Assembly (NCBI RefSeq): GCF_900452385.1
Contig: NZ_UGOA01000001.1
Location: 939,501 to 1,003,500, forward strand
Length of the DNA: 64,000 nt
Origin: Legionella donaldsonii
GTDB taxonomy: Bacteria; Pseudomonadota; Gammaproteobacteria; Legionellales; Legionellaceae
Reading direction: 5' to 3'
Position 1 is the stretch's first letter. Each line of letters starts with the position of its first letter. The translations under genes were made by a program, and so were the position numbers. This document shows, one piece after another, positions 1 to 8,307 of the stretch. The notes below the pieces were generated by a model. The model had not been told where the DNA came from. It did not search any database and was given only the letters and a program-made list of their open reading frames with translations.

Positions 1-28
1 ACTTTTATTCATGAATTGGCCTTACAAA

Positions 29-700
29 ATGAATCTATTGTCAATTGACACTTCAACAGAAAAAGCGTCTGTGGCTTTGGCATTCAATGGTGAGATTCGT
101 TGTGAAGAACAGGCGGTACAGCGTCAGCACGCGCAGATGCTCTTACCTATGATTGACCGGTTACTGGCTGACAGTGAACTCTGTTTAAGCCAACTCGATG
201 CAATTGTATATGGACGCGGCCCTGGTAGTTTTACTGGTTTGCGTATTGCCTGCAGTGTGGCCAAAGGATTGGCTTATTCTCACGATTTGCCTTTATTGCC
301 GGTCAGTAGCCTGGCTGCTATAGCCAATGAAGTACGAGTTCAGAATAGGTTAGCAAAGGATGCTGCTATACTGGCCGTTCTTGATGCTCGGATGAATCAG
401 CTTTATTGGGGTTGTTTTGCTGGTGATGCGAACGAGAGCGAAGAGCAGGTTTGTGATGCTGCTGATATTCATGTACCTGGTGAAAAAAAATTCGTTTTAG
501 CTGGTGTTGGTTTTGATGCTTACTTGCGGCAATTACCGGTGTCTTTACATACACGGCTTGTGAATCATTTTACAATCTACCCCCATGCACAAGCAATGAT
601 TCGCCTTGCCTTAAGTGGTGAGGTAAAAGCGGTTAGTGCAGCAGAGGCATTGCCTGTTTATGTGCGCAATCAAATAACGCAAGGAGAAACACGTGGATAA
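29..700 (+). CDS. tsaB: tRNA threonylcarbamoyladenosine biosynthesis protein TsaB
   Basis: This is the non-catalytic partner of TsaD (with TsaE) in making the t6A37 modification on ANN-decoding tRNAs in the cytosol. The protein has about 223 residues, normal for the family. Its N-terminal [15 protein letters not shown] segment and the [12 protein letters not shown] motif are hallmarks of TsaB and belong to the actin-like ASKHA fold. An in-frame ATG exists at 11, but the ATG at 29 places MNLLSIDTS at the usual N-terminus, so I chose it. The reading frame ends inside the start region of the next gene, so translation is probably coupled. The call is confident; only the start is uncertain. Confidence 0.93.
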   Translation: MNLLSIDTSTEKASVALAFNGEIRCEEQAVQRQHAQMLLPMIDRLLADSELCLSQLDAIVYGRGPGSFTGLRIACSVAKGLAYSHDLPLLPVSSLAAIANEVRVQNRLAKDAAILAVLDARMNQLYWGCFAGDANESEEQVCDAADIHVPGEKKFVLAGVGFDAYLRQLPVSLHTRLVNHFTIYPHAQAMIRLALSGEVKAVSAAEALPVYVRNQITQGETRG

Positions 701-872
701 ACGTTTGTTAGAAATCTTGGTTTGCCCGCTATGTAAAGGAAAGTTGCTGTTAAAAGAAAATGAGTTGATCTGCCGTTTTGACCGTTTAGCGTATCCTATT
801 CGTGATGGGATCCCGGTGATGTTGGAGCAAGAAGCACGTTTGATTCCTTTAGAGGAAAAGGAACGTTTATGA
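693..872 (+). CDS. Trm112/YcaR-family small zinc-ribbon-like protein
   Basis: This 59-residue protein starts at a GTG preceded by AAGGAGA and reads [20 protein letters not shown] onward. The CPLCKG pair of cysteines, a third cysteine further on, and the [11 protein letters not shown] ending are typical of the Trm112/UPF0434 (YcaR) family. These proteins are often encoded next to kdsB, as here. Its start overlaps the tsaB stop and its TGA overlaps the kdsB ATG, so the three genes form a tight unit. Family members act as small partner proteins of methyltransferases in other domains of life; the role in gammaproteobacteria is not settled. Confidence 0.88.
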   Translation: MDKRLLEILVCPLCKGKLLLKENELICRFDRLAYPIRDGIPVMLEQEARLIPLEEKERL

Positions 873-1615
873 GTATTGATTTTCATGTGATTATTCCTGC
901 ACGTTACCAATCTACGCGGTTGCCTGGCAAGTTATTGATGGAATTGGCGGGTTATACAGTAATAGAGCGGGTCTATAGGCAAGCGCTGAAAGCAAATCCT
1001 AAATCAGTCATTATAGCGACAGATAATGAGTTGATTGCGGAGCACGCCAGTCATTTTGGTGCGCAAGTATGTATGACTGATCCGGCTCATGAGACAGGTA
1101 CTGATAGAATTGCTGAGGTAGTGGCACAGGGTCAATTTCTGCCCGAGGACATTATTGTTAATGTTCAGGGCGATGAACCTTTAATAGCGCCAGAGCTTAT
1201 TTCACAGGTTGCACATAATTTACATCATTCCCCATGCCCTGTGGCAACATTATGTTGGCCAATTGATCATTATGAACAATTAGCGAATTCTAATGTGGTG
1301 AAAGTAGTACGTGATTGCCATAATAACGCACTTTATTTCTCTCGAAGTGCGATTCCAGCCCATCGTGATGAACCTGGCAGTATTAAACACGTTTTTCGCC
1401 ATATTGGGTTGTATGCTTATCGGGCGGCTTTTTTACTTGATTTTGTTACTTGGCCTGTATGCGAGCTGGAAAGCCATGAAGCGTTAGAGCAACTCCGTGT
1501 TTTATGGTCTGGGTATAAAATTAGAGTCGATGACGCCTGTTTACAACCGTTACAAGATATAAATACCCAAGAAGATCTGGTGATGGCTCACAAGTGGGTG
1601 AAAGAACTAAGTTAG
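869..1615 (+). CDS. kdsB: 3-deoxy-manno-octulosonate cytidylyltransferase (CMP-KDO synthetase)
   Basis: The enzyme activates KDO with CTP to give CMP-KDO, the donor for the inner core of lipopolysaccharide, in the cytosol. The 248-residue protein begins with the nucleotidyltransferase signature [17 protein letters not shown] and carries NVQGDEPLI, the metal/nucleotide site of the family, at about residues 95-103. The length matches E. coli KdsB. The ATG overlaps the stop of the Trm112-like gene by two bases. Downstream it faces pheA, with a palindromic element between the two genes. Confidence 0.97.
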   Translation: MSIDFHVIIPARYQSTRLPGKLLMELAGYTVIERVYRQALKANPKSVIIATDNELIAEHASHFGAQVCMTDPAHETGTDRIAEVVAQGQFLPEDIIVNVQGDEPLIAPELISQVAHNLHHSPCPVATLCWPIDHYEQLANSNVVKVVRDCHNNALYFSRSAIPAHRDEPGSIKHVFRHIGLYAYRAAFLLDFVTWPVCELESHEALEQLRVLWSGYKIRVDDACLQPLQDINTQEDLVMAHKWVKELS

Positions 1616-1673
1616 GCTTACACCACAGTAATATTATTAGATTGCTTGCAACACACTACAGAAAGAAAAATGC

Positions 1674-1795
1674 AAGAACGGTCAGATTTGAGCACAGGTT
1701 GCGAGAAATTTTTTTTAAAAATGCGCAGCATAGCTATCTATGTGAGTAGGTTTTAGAAAAATTTCTCGCAAGATCTGCCCAATAGGACCGTTCTT
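1674..1795. repeat. 122-bp element with long terminal inverted repeats (family 1), possible bidirectional terminator
   Basis: The outer arms AAGAACGGTC and GACCGTTCTT are perfect reverse complements. A second inner pair, TTGCGAGAAATTTTT against AAAAATTTCTCGCAA, is also inverted. The element lies between the convergent kdsB and pheA genes, and a transcript would fold into one long hairpin followed by a T run on the + strand. It could act as a terminator for both genes. The size and structure also fit a palindromic, non-autonomous mobile repeat. Confidence 0.7.
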
Positions 1796-1797
1796 TT

Positions 1798-2871
1798 TTA
1801 TCCCATGGTTTGGGGATAAGAGCCAAGTAGAGTCATCATGACCGACATACTGCCAAGATCATCCAGGGCTGCCTTGATATGGGGTTCTGTCTGGTGTCCC
1901 TCAAAATCAATAAAAAAGAGATAGCTCCAATTACGATGTCGGTAAGGACGTGATTCAATCAAGGTCATGTTAATATTGTATTTAGCGAAAGGAGCAAGCA
2001 GATGAAGAAGACTTCCCGGCTCATGCGGTGTGGAAATAATTAGTGAAGTCTTATCATGACCACTCGGAGTAGGTAATTGTTTACCGAGTATAATAAAGCG
2101 AGTGGTGTTGTTTGCGTAGTCTTCAATATGTTGATGTAATTTTTGCAATTGATAAATTTCTGCGGCTTTATCGCTGCAAATAGCTGCCGATTCAGGTTCC
2201 TGGGCCGCAAGTTGAGCGGCAAGACCATTACTAGCGACTTCTTTTAGGGTTACCTGGGGATAACGAGTGGCCAGCCAGCGCTGGCATTGAGCTAGCGTTT
2301 GTTGATGGGCATAAATAATTTTCAACGGCTTTTCAGAGTCGAGACGGGCAAAATGATGATGAATACGCAGCGATATTTCGCCGCAGATCTGGAGATCACT
2401 GGTAATCAGATTATCCAGAGTGATATTAACCATGCCCTCGGTACTGTTCTCAATAGGGACAACACCATAGTTAGCATTACCATTTTCCACTTGCTTAAAG
2501 ACTTCAGCGATCGATGCTTGAGGTACCATCTTAACGCTTTCGCCAAAATGTTTCTCAACCGCTTGCTGCGAAAAAGTTCCTTCAGGACCAAGGTAAGCAA
2601 TGGACAATGGTTGTTGTAAGGCAAGACAGGCTGTCATAATATCGCGAAAGATACGGGCGACCTCATGATCTGGCAATAAACTATTATTATTGGCTACGAT
2701 GGAGCGCAAGATTTGTGCTTCGCGCTCAGGGCGATAATAAACAGGATTCTGTTGCTGTTGCTTAATCTTGGCTACTTCCACAGCCAAGGCCGCACGATCG
2801 CGTATTAACTCAAGGATCTGTTGATCAATTTTATCAATTTCTATGCGTATTTGTGCAAGTTTGTCTGTCAT
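1798..2871 (-). CDS. pheA: Bifunctional chorismate mutase/prephenate dehydratase (P-protein)
   Basis: The protein catalyses chorismate to prephenate and prephenate to phenylpyruvate, the committed steps to phenylalanine. In the 357 residues, an AroQ chorismate mutase helix bundle (about 1-90, starting LAQIRIEIDKIDQQILELI) is followed by a prephenate dehydratase domain (YLGPEGTFSQQA at about 94; NSTEGMVNITLD at about 142) and a C-terminal ACT regulatory domain with the ESRP phenylalanine-binding motif near residue 305. The length is normal. I see no pheL-type leader peptide in the 120 bases upstream, which instead contain a repeat fragment. Confidence 0.97.
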   Translation of the reverse strand: MTDKLAQIRIEIDKIDQQILELIRDRAALAVEVAKIKQQQQNPVYYRPEREAQILRSIVANNNSLLPDHEVARIFRDIMTACLALQQPLSIAYLGPEGTFSQQAVEKHFGESVKMVPQASIAEVFKQVENGNANYGVVPIENSTEGMVNITLDNLITSDLQICGEISLRIHHHFARLDSEKPLKIIYAHQQTLAQCQRWLATRYPQVTLKEVASNGLAAQLAAQEPESAAICSDKAAEIYQLQKLHQHIEDYANNTTRFIILGKQLPTPSGHDKTSLIISTPHEPGSLLHLLAPFAKYNINMTLIESRPYRHRNWSYLFFIDFEGHQTEPHIKAALDDLGSMSVMMTLLGSYPQTMG

Positions 2872-2895
2872 GGCTGTAGACCCCCTTAATAAACG

Positions 2896-2927
2896 TCTCT
2901 CATGGCAGCGAGTTTTGAAAGAAGTTC
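2896..2927. repeat. Partial copy of intergenic repeat family 2
   Basis: This short stretch upstream of pheA, containing CAGCGAGTTTTGAAAGAAG, closely matches the right end of the 142-bp element at 16948-17089. Only that end is recognisable, so it is probably an eroded remnant. It lies between pheA and the transporter gene, where the pheA promoter should be. Confidence 0.5.
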
Positions 2928-2993
2928 AATGAATACCCTGGAGTCAACTTACAAAGCTGCAGTATAAAATAGCAGCCTTGCCGGGCAAACCCC

Positions 2994-4394
2994 TTATTTT
3001 ATATCCAACCTTTTTTTACGCAGATAGAGTAAAAATGCGGGAAAGATCATGATTAGGATACCACTCGCAAATACTAAACGGAAATGACCAGCACCCCCCA
3101 TATCCATACTGCTTTCAGGAGGTATAAACCCGACCACCAGTGTCATTGCACAACCGATAAGACCCAGAACACAGGTTAAATAATAACCGACTCGCCCGCC
3201 AGGAATGACAAAAGGACGAGGCATGTGGGCAAATTTTTTCTTTAAACGCCAAGCACCAATGAACATTAAAACATACATCATGATATAGAGTTCAGTACTT
3301 AGGGCGGTAAACAACCAATAAATAGCATTGATCGAAGGAAACAATAAAAAACCGCTGCAGAGGAAGGTAACCAGTACAGCTTGAAGAATTAAGATCCGCG
3401 AGGCGATACCATGTTTATTTCTACGATAAAGCCAATGAGGTAAAAAACCATTATCGGCGGCAAGTAACAAACCTTTGGCAGGTGAGATAATCCAGTTCAC
3501 CATACTACCCAGGCTGCCAAGTAATAATAAGATAACAATGACAGGCATTAGAGCTGTTAGATGGTAGGATTTAAAAAAGTTAGAGAACGCTTGCATCACG
3601 CCATCCACCAAGCTTATTTTTTCTTGTGGAAGCACAAAGGCAATAGCCAATGAGCCAAGAATCATAGTTGTCAGGATCAGGGTTACCGAGAAGAGCATGG
3701 CACGGGGGAAATTACGCTGAGGATCCCGCACATTACGTACGTGTACGGCTGCTAATTCCATACCGAGAAAAGAGGTCATAATTGCTGTTAAGGACACCCA
3801 TGACTGACTATCCTTCCAATGCGGAATCAGGTTATGCCAGCTCAAATCAATAGCTATAGGATTACCTTTGAGGAGCCATATAAGAGCAAGGAGTATAATA
3901 AACCCCATAGGTAGAATCATACCTACTACAGCACAAAAACTGGCGAAGGCTGCTGAAGCACGTAAACCAGCCAGTCCCAGAATAGTGAGTGACCAGAAAA
4001 CGACTAAAATGACACCAATTAAATAGTATTTGTTTTGTGCAAGCTCTGGATTAATTAAATAAGCCAGGGTTCCGGCAATAAACGAGAGTATCGTGGGGTA
4101 CCAGACCATGGTATTGATCCACTGCAGCCAAATGGTAAAAAAAGCGGCAGTTTCACCAAAGGCATGTTTAACCCAACTATAGATTCCACCTTCTTCTTCA
4201 GACCAGGTAGATGATAGTTCAGCGGAAACCAAAGCAACCGGAATGAGAAATACCAGGGCTGAAAAGGCAAAAAAGAAAATCAGTGACGAACCAAAAAGCG
4301 CAGTTGCTGGCAAATTACGGATACTGTCAATGGCACCTGTAATTAATAAAACGAGTGCCAGTACAGAAATTTTTTCGGAAGACCAGGCTTTCAT
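2994..4394 (-). CDS. APC-superfamily amino acid transporter/antiporter (GadC-like)
   Basis: This is a polytopic inner-membrane permease of about 466 residues with roughly twelve hydrophobic segments. It resembles the glutamate:GABA antiporter (GadC) branch of the amino acid-polyamine-organocation superfamily, including the SEEEGGIYSWVKHAFG-type segment between early helices. Legionella uses amino acids as its main carbon source and carries many such transporters, but the substrate cannot be read from the sequence. A TTG 18 bases upstream (4412) is an alternative start; neither start has a strong ribosome binding site. The gene is monocistronic. Confidence 0.85.
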   Translation of the reverse strand: MKAWSSEKISVLALVLLITGAIDSIRNLPATALFGSSLIFFFAFSALVFLIPVALVSAELSSTWSEEEGGIYSWVKHAFGETAAFFTIWLQWINTMVWYPTILSFIAGTLAYLINPELAQNKYYLIGVILVVFWSLTILGLAGLRASAAFASFCAVVGMILPMGFIILLALIWLLKGNPIAIDLSWHNLIPHWKDSQSWVSLTAIMTSFLGMELAAVHVRNVRDPQRNFPRAMLFSVTLILTTMILGSLAIAFVLPQEKISLVDGVMQAFSNFFKSYHLTALMPVIVILLLLGSLGSMVNWIISPAKGLLLAADNGFLPHWLYRRNKHGIASRILILQAVLVTFLCSGFLLFPSINAIYWLFTALSTELYIMMYVLMFIGAWRLKKKFAHMPRPFVIPGGRVGYYLTCVLGLIGCAMTLVVGFIPPESSMDMGGAGHFRLVFASGILIMIFPAFLLYLRKKRLDIK

Positions 4395-4596
4395 AGTAGT
4401 TGACAGTCCCAAGACACTATTGGCAAAAAGATAAGCATTATAAGTGAATGCAGGAAGTGATGAAAAGCATTTTTTCTGTAAAGTCAGTAGTTCAGTGGAA
4501 ATTTTAAAAAATCATAAGGTGGTGTATAAAAAACATAACGCACCAGTCAGGGTATTTTTGTTATAGTTATTTGTTTTGATTACTAAAGGAGCAAGG

Positions 4597-4968
4597 ATGT
4601 TTGGTTTTTTTAATCGGGAAAATAAGTTACGTGCACTTATGCAAGCGTTGAACACTGCGGCGCTTTTTGTTGCTCTGAATGAGATGGCCAGTGATCCTGA
4701 GCATGCATGGGCGTGGGGCTTGGATGCCTTGACTTACTTTGTGAGTATTCTGGCTTTGGTAGAAAAGCCTTCTCCACTTGGCAATGCGGGTTCAATTGCT
4801 CTAAATTTTATGTGTTTAGGCGCTGTTTTTAATGACGTTGCATCTGGATGCGGTGTGTTGTCTAATCTCACCAATCTATTTAAAACGGCAGCCCATTCGG
4901 GAAACATTGTTATACCGGTTGCAACTGCCGAACGCAAACCCGCTCAAGTACCACAAGCTACTCTGTAA
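4597..4968 (+). CDS. Hypothetical small membrane-associated protein
   Basis: I do not recognise the family of this 123-residue protein. It starts at an ATG preceded by AAGGAGC, a strong ribosome binding site, so I prefer it to the in-frame ATG at 4576. The middle is hydrophobic (ALTYFVSILALVEKP at about 45-58, and ALNFMCLGAVFNDVASG at about 69-85), suggesting one or two membrane-associated helices. It converges on yjbQ with no gap, and there is no obvious terminator between them. Confidence 0.65.
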   Translation: MFGFFNRENKLRALMQALNTAALFVALNEMASDPEHAWAWGLDALTYFVSILALVEKPSPLGNAGSIALNFMCLGAVFNDVASGCGVLSNLTNLFKTAAHSGNIVIPVATAERKPAQVPQATL

Positions 4969-5430
4969 TTAAAGATGACCGTGCGCCGTAATCAGGATAC
5001 GGCGTGCAGAGGCATGATTACGGTGTTCGCAAAGGTAGATTCCCTGCCACTGCCCTAATGCCAGTTGGCCTTTCTGTAAAGGGATGGTCAGACTCACCCC
5101 CAGGATTACATTTTTTATATGTGCTGGCATATCATCCTCACCTTCCAGTGTATGACGATAAAGGCTGTTTTTATCGGGTATTGTTTTATTGAAAAAAGAT
5201 TCCAAATCCAGTGGCACATCCGCGCAGGTATTCTCACTGATAGCGAGTGAGGCGGACGTGTGTTGCAGAAAGAAATGCACCAAACCAGTATGTATGGGGG
5301 GCATTGCAAGCAAAGCTTGTTTTATTTCCGTGCTAATAAGGTGGAACCCGCGTGATTTTGGCGTTAGACAACATTCGCTCTGCCAGTATTGTGGTGTCTT
5401 GGTGGTATTGTTATCCATGGCGATAACCAT
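4969..5430 (-). CDS. yjbQ: YjbQ-family protein (UPF0047)
   Basis: The protein has about 153 residues. The C-terminal segments GQWQGIYLCEHR and ARRILITAHG and the internal FLQHTSASLAISEN motif are characteristic of the YjbQ/UPF0047 family, for which a promiscuous thiamine phosphate synthase-like activity has been reported. The start is uncertain: ATGs occur at 5430 and 5418 and a GTG at 5433, all within or next to the bolA reading frame. Overlap with the end of bolA implies translational coupling in a bolA-yjbQ unit. Confidence 0.85.
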   Translation of the reverse strand: MVIAMDNNTTKTPQYWQSECCLTPKSRGFHLISTEIKQALLAMPPIHTGLVHFFLQHTSASLAISENTCADVPLDLESFFNKTIPDKNSLYRHTLEGEDDMPAHIKNVILGVSLTIPLQKGQLALGQWQGIYLCEHRNHASARRILITAHGHL

Positions 5431-5728
5431 CACGGCATGCAGGTGAGTTAGTGGTGGTTCTATGGCGAGTTTCCCATTCTTCCTTAGTATATAAATGCAG
5501 ACTTAAAGCGTGTAAACCGTTATTAAATTCTTGCGACAATAACCCGTTAACTAAACGATGGCGCGCGATGAGAGTTAATTTAGCAAATTTTTCAGAGACA
5601 ATGACGAGCTTAAAATGGGTTTCAGCACCTACAGGGACATGATGTTTATGGGACTCATCTTCAACAGTCAGAAAGAAAGGGTTTAATTCTGTAGAGAGTA
5701 AGTCAGTGATTCGTTGTTCGCGTGACAT
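5411..5728 (-). CDS. bolA: BolA-family protein
   Basis: This 105-residue protein has the BolA core: an N-terminal helix (REQRITDLLSTEL), the HHVPVGAETHFKLVIVS segment and the RHRLVNGLLSQEF helix of the class II KH-like fold. BolA proteins bind [2Fe-2S] clusters with monothiol glutaredoxins and affect morphology and stress responses. The tail after LHTKEEW-type sequence, about 20 residues long, is polar and extends past the usual core. It overlaps the start of yjbQ and is probably transcribed with it. Confidence 0.92.
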   Translation of the reverse strand: MSREQRITDLLSTELNPFFLTVEDESHKHHVPVGAETHFKLVIVSEKFAKLTLIARHRLVNGLLSQEFNNGLHALSLHLYTKEEWETRHRTTTNSPACRDGYRHG

Positions 5729-6045
5729 AAATTTTTGCCATTAAATGACTCAGGATTGCTAAAGTATACGCATTACATGACCTATTGTCATATTTTGGGT
5801 TGCCCGCCAGGCTCTTTGGCAAGGCGTTTATTTTTCCAAAGTGCGGTAGAATGCCAAATATTGACAGTGAGCATTTTGCAACTTAAAAATTTAACTTTCA
5901 GAGGCTGAAAAGGTTATAACACATTTTCTTAAGGGTTTCTTAGTGCAAAAAGATGAATTTTCTCAGTCTGCTCATTGAAATATTCTATGATTTCCCCTAA
6001 GGTGACACTTTATTTTATTAGCAACGATGGGTTAAGGAGCAGGGT
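5729..6045. other. Intergenic region upstream of the pilin gene
   Basis: No gene is visible in these 317 bases between the divergent bolA and pilin genes. A strong ribosome binding site (AAGGAGCA) lies just before the pilin ATG. I looked for a sigma-54 promoter, common for major pilins, and found only a poor GG/GC-spaced candidate near 5816, so I do not annotate one. Confidence 0.4.
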
Positions 6046-6456
6046 ATGAAACAAAAGGGTTTCACTCTTATTGAGTTGATGATCGTCATAGCCATTTTAG
6101 GGATTCTCATCTCTCTTGCAGTTCCTGCTTATCAGGATCACCTAATGAAAGCTCGAGTCGTAGAGGGTTTAAATTTAGCTTCTACAGCAAAGAGTGCTGT
6201 CGCTGAAACAACCTCGTCTGATCATGCTTTGCCTGCTACTCAGGAAGCAACGGGTTATACGAGTCCTGCCCCCACTCCGAATGTTAAGTCAATTACTATA
6301 GGGGCTAAGGGTGTGATTACTATCACTTACACTCCAAAGGCAGGCGACGGCACCATATTACTTGTTCCGACTCTCCAGTCTACTGGTGAGTTAACCTGGA
6401 CTTGTAATACAGGAACTTTGGCGTCTAAGTACCGTCCAGCGAGTTGCCGCAGTTAA
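6046..6456 (+). CDS. Type IV pilin (PilA/PilE-like)
   Basis: This is a classic type IVa prepilin of 136 residues. A four-residue basic leader MKQK ends in G and is followed by FTLIELMIVIAILGIL, with Glu at +5 of the mature protein, so the prepilin peptidase would cut after the G. The C-terminal region contains two cysteines (near residues 126 and 134) that can form the D-region disulfide loop. The exported protein would assemble into pili used in attachment and competence. It is monocistronic and followed by a strong hairpin. Which of the several Legionella pilin genes it matches cannot be decided here. Confidence 0.93.
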   Translation: MKQKGFTLIELMIVIAILGILISLAVPAYQDHLMKARVVEGLNLASTAKSAVAETTSSDHALPATQEATGYTSPAPTPNVKSITIGAKGVITITYTPKAGDGTILLVPTLQSTGELTWTCNTGTLASKYRPASCRS

Positions 6457-6488
6457 CCCGTTTTGAGAAACCAGCAAAGTCTTTACTC

Positions 6489-6523
6489 TCAACTAACAGG
6501 GTTCTCGTTATCCTGTTAGTTGA
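6489..6523. terminator. Bidirectional hairpin terminator between convergent genes
   Basis: A perfect 12-bp stem, TCAACTAACAGG with CCTGTTAGTTGA, encloses an 11-base loop. It follows the pilin gene and includes the last codons of the convergent coiled-coil gene. No long T run follows on either strand. Confidence 0.65.
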
Positions 6524-8136
6524 TTAGGAATTTTAGGCGTATTGACTTTGACTGGCCCCTTGTTGTTGCCTAGTATGGAAAAAAAACCCGATCTGCCAGC
6601 AGGCTTTGTGTCAGATACTTCACTAACGGTTGTTGCGGGGGAAGGGGTTAACAACCCTGCGATTAGTTCTTGTAAACCATAGGTGAATATTTTTAAGGAT
6701 TCCAGGGCGTCATTTTGTTGTGCCTGTTCTTTTCTTAAGGCTGTGACTTCCGATTTGAGTGCAGTAATGGCATGTATCGTATGATATTCTGCTTTCTGGA
6801 ATTTTCCGCGCAAGGTTTGAGTGCTTTCTCGGACCTGCGTATGGACTGATTTTTGGGGATGGGCAGCAGATTTGGATCGGGGTGTAGCCTCCTGGAGTGC
6901 TCCAAGAAAGGTTGCGACCTGGCTTTCTGTGGATTCATCTTTACATTCTTTTATTTTACCGCCAATAGATAACTCAAACACCTGATCACTATACATGGTG
7001 GCTGTCTTTTTAATTGTATCTGGTTCCCATGCTTGGATCTCTGCTTGATAACGTAGGGTCAAGGAGCGCGCAAATAATTCAGCCATTTTTTTTGCATGAT
7101 CGGGATTGCGTAATATCTCCAAAATATTTTGCGTTCTTTTATCTTCAAAATGCCCCAACACAGTGCTACCTATTTCCTTCAGCGTAAAAGATGCAATGGT
7201 GTCAAGTAAAGAACCGACTACAGGAACACTCCCGAGCAAACTACCAACTACGGAGGAAGATAGCTCGACAGCTTTTTCTCCCAGCCCAGCTTTTTTCTCG
7301 ACTAATTGGCTAAAAATAGAAATGACACCAATAATTTTTGCCCATAATACGATATAGCTGGTGTTATAAAATAAGCTTGTTTTTTCATCGCTATGAATTT
7401 TTTTAAGGTCAACCAGCTTTTGTGTTTTGCCATCCAAATACTCTTGTATCAACTCATCCTGTACTGGGATGTGTGCAGCTAATTCAGCCTGGAGTCGCTC
7501 TTGTTCATGACGCAGGATAGCCATGAATTTTATTTCCAGCTCACTGACTAAGTTGGTAAAAACTTCGCCATTTAGCAGTTGATTAAACAAATCCAGAATA
7601 TCTTTTTGGAGGCGTTGGGTTTTTTCATTGATCTGTTTTTCTATCTCTGCAGAAACCTCCCCTCGCTGCCTTTCTAAACTCTGTTCCAACTCTTGCAGTT
7701 TAAGATGCAGATCATTCACTTCTGAGCTGGTACTCATTGAGACGCCACATAATTCCAAGGCTTCTGCATACTGTAGCGTCTCTTCTTGCTCCTTGACGGA
7801 TACCTCCAATAACTCTACCAGCCCTGAATTTTTACGTTGTAACAGCTTATTATTTTCTTCAAGGGCAGTGACTTTTGTCTGTTGATATTCCCCTCTTATA
7901 TTAACTAATCGAAGTTGTTCTTCTATTAATTCAATATGTTTTTTTTGCTGGTCTCGTTCTCTATTTAATCGTCTAATTTCTTGTTGCAGTAGAATAATTT
8001 CTTGAGTTAGAAATTCATTTTCAGCTCTAACAACGTCCTGTTGTTTGGTAGCGATATCTTGAGAGGTTTCTATGATGGAATCATAAGCAGGTGGTTCGTC
8101 ATCGGTGGGAAGGTTGGGCAGTTGATTAAACGGCAT
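6508..8136 (-). CDS. Large coiled-coil protein with PPAY motif and hydrophobic centre (effector-like, unrecognised)
   Basis: I do not recognise a family for this 542-residue protein. The chosen ATG (8136) follows AGGGAG; an upstream in-frame start at 8235 would add a hydrophobic leader that looks non-coding. Residues 15-18 are PPAY in an acidic N-terminal tail. A long charged coiled coil (about 30-260) follows, then a hydrophobic, glycine-rich stretch (about 265-340, including SVVGSLLGSVPVVGSLLDTI), a mixed region, and a second short coiled coil near 460-500. The architecture suggests membrane association, and resembles Legionella Dot/Icm substrates in style, but no secretion signal can be proven from sequence. 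Confidence 0.7.
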   Translation of the reverse strand: MPFNQLPNLPTDDEPPAYDSIIETSQDIATKQQDVVRAENEFLTQEIILLQQEIRRLNRERDQQKKHIELIEEQLRLVNIRGEYQQTKVTALEENNKLLQRKNSGLVELLEVSVKEQEETLQYAEALELCGVSMSTSSEVNDLHLKLQELEQSLERQRGEVSAEIEKQINEKTQRLQKDILDLFNQLLNGEVFTNLVSELEIKFMAILRHEQERLQAELAAHIPVQDELIQEYLDGKTQKLVDLKKIHSDEKTSLFYNTSYIVLWAKIIGVISIFSQLVEKKAGLGEKAVELSSSVVGSLLGSVPVVGSLLDTIASFTLKEIGSTVLGHFEDKRTQNILEILRNPDHAKKMAELFARSLTLRYQAEIQAWEPDTIKKTATMYSDQVFELSIGGKIKECKDESTESQVATFLGALQEATPRSKSAAHPQKSVHTQVRESTQTLRGKFQKAEYHTIHAITALKSEVTALRKEQAQQNDALESLKIFTYGLQELIAGLLTPSPATTVSEVSDTKPAGRSGFFSILGNNKGPVKVNTPKIPNQLTG

Positions 8137-8307
8137 AAAGCAGACTCCCTTGCTATATACTGAATCTAAAATAATAATTAGCAAAAAGGGAGAAAGCAAA
8201 TTTATCGATAAAAGCTCAAAGTATAGAGAGCCCATTGATAAAAAATGATTATAGGATTTTTTACCTGGATGCAGTGATCATCCAGGTAAGATGGCAGGTT
8301 TTTATCC

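Noticed and set aside
2930-2990. Hairpin upstream of pheA considered as a phenylalanine attenuator
   Set aside because: No leader peptide with Phe codons and no T-run terminator is present.
5810-5835. A TTGGCA-like match considered as a sigma-54 promoter for the pilin gene
   Set aside because: The -12 element and spacing do not fit the TGGCAC-N5-TTGC pattern well enough to annotate.
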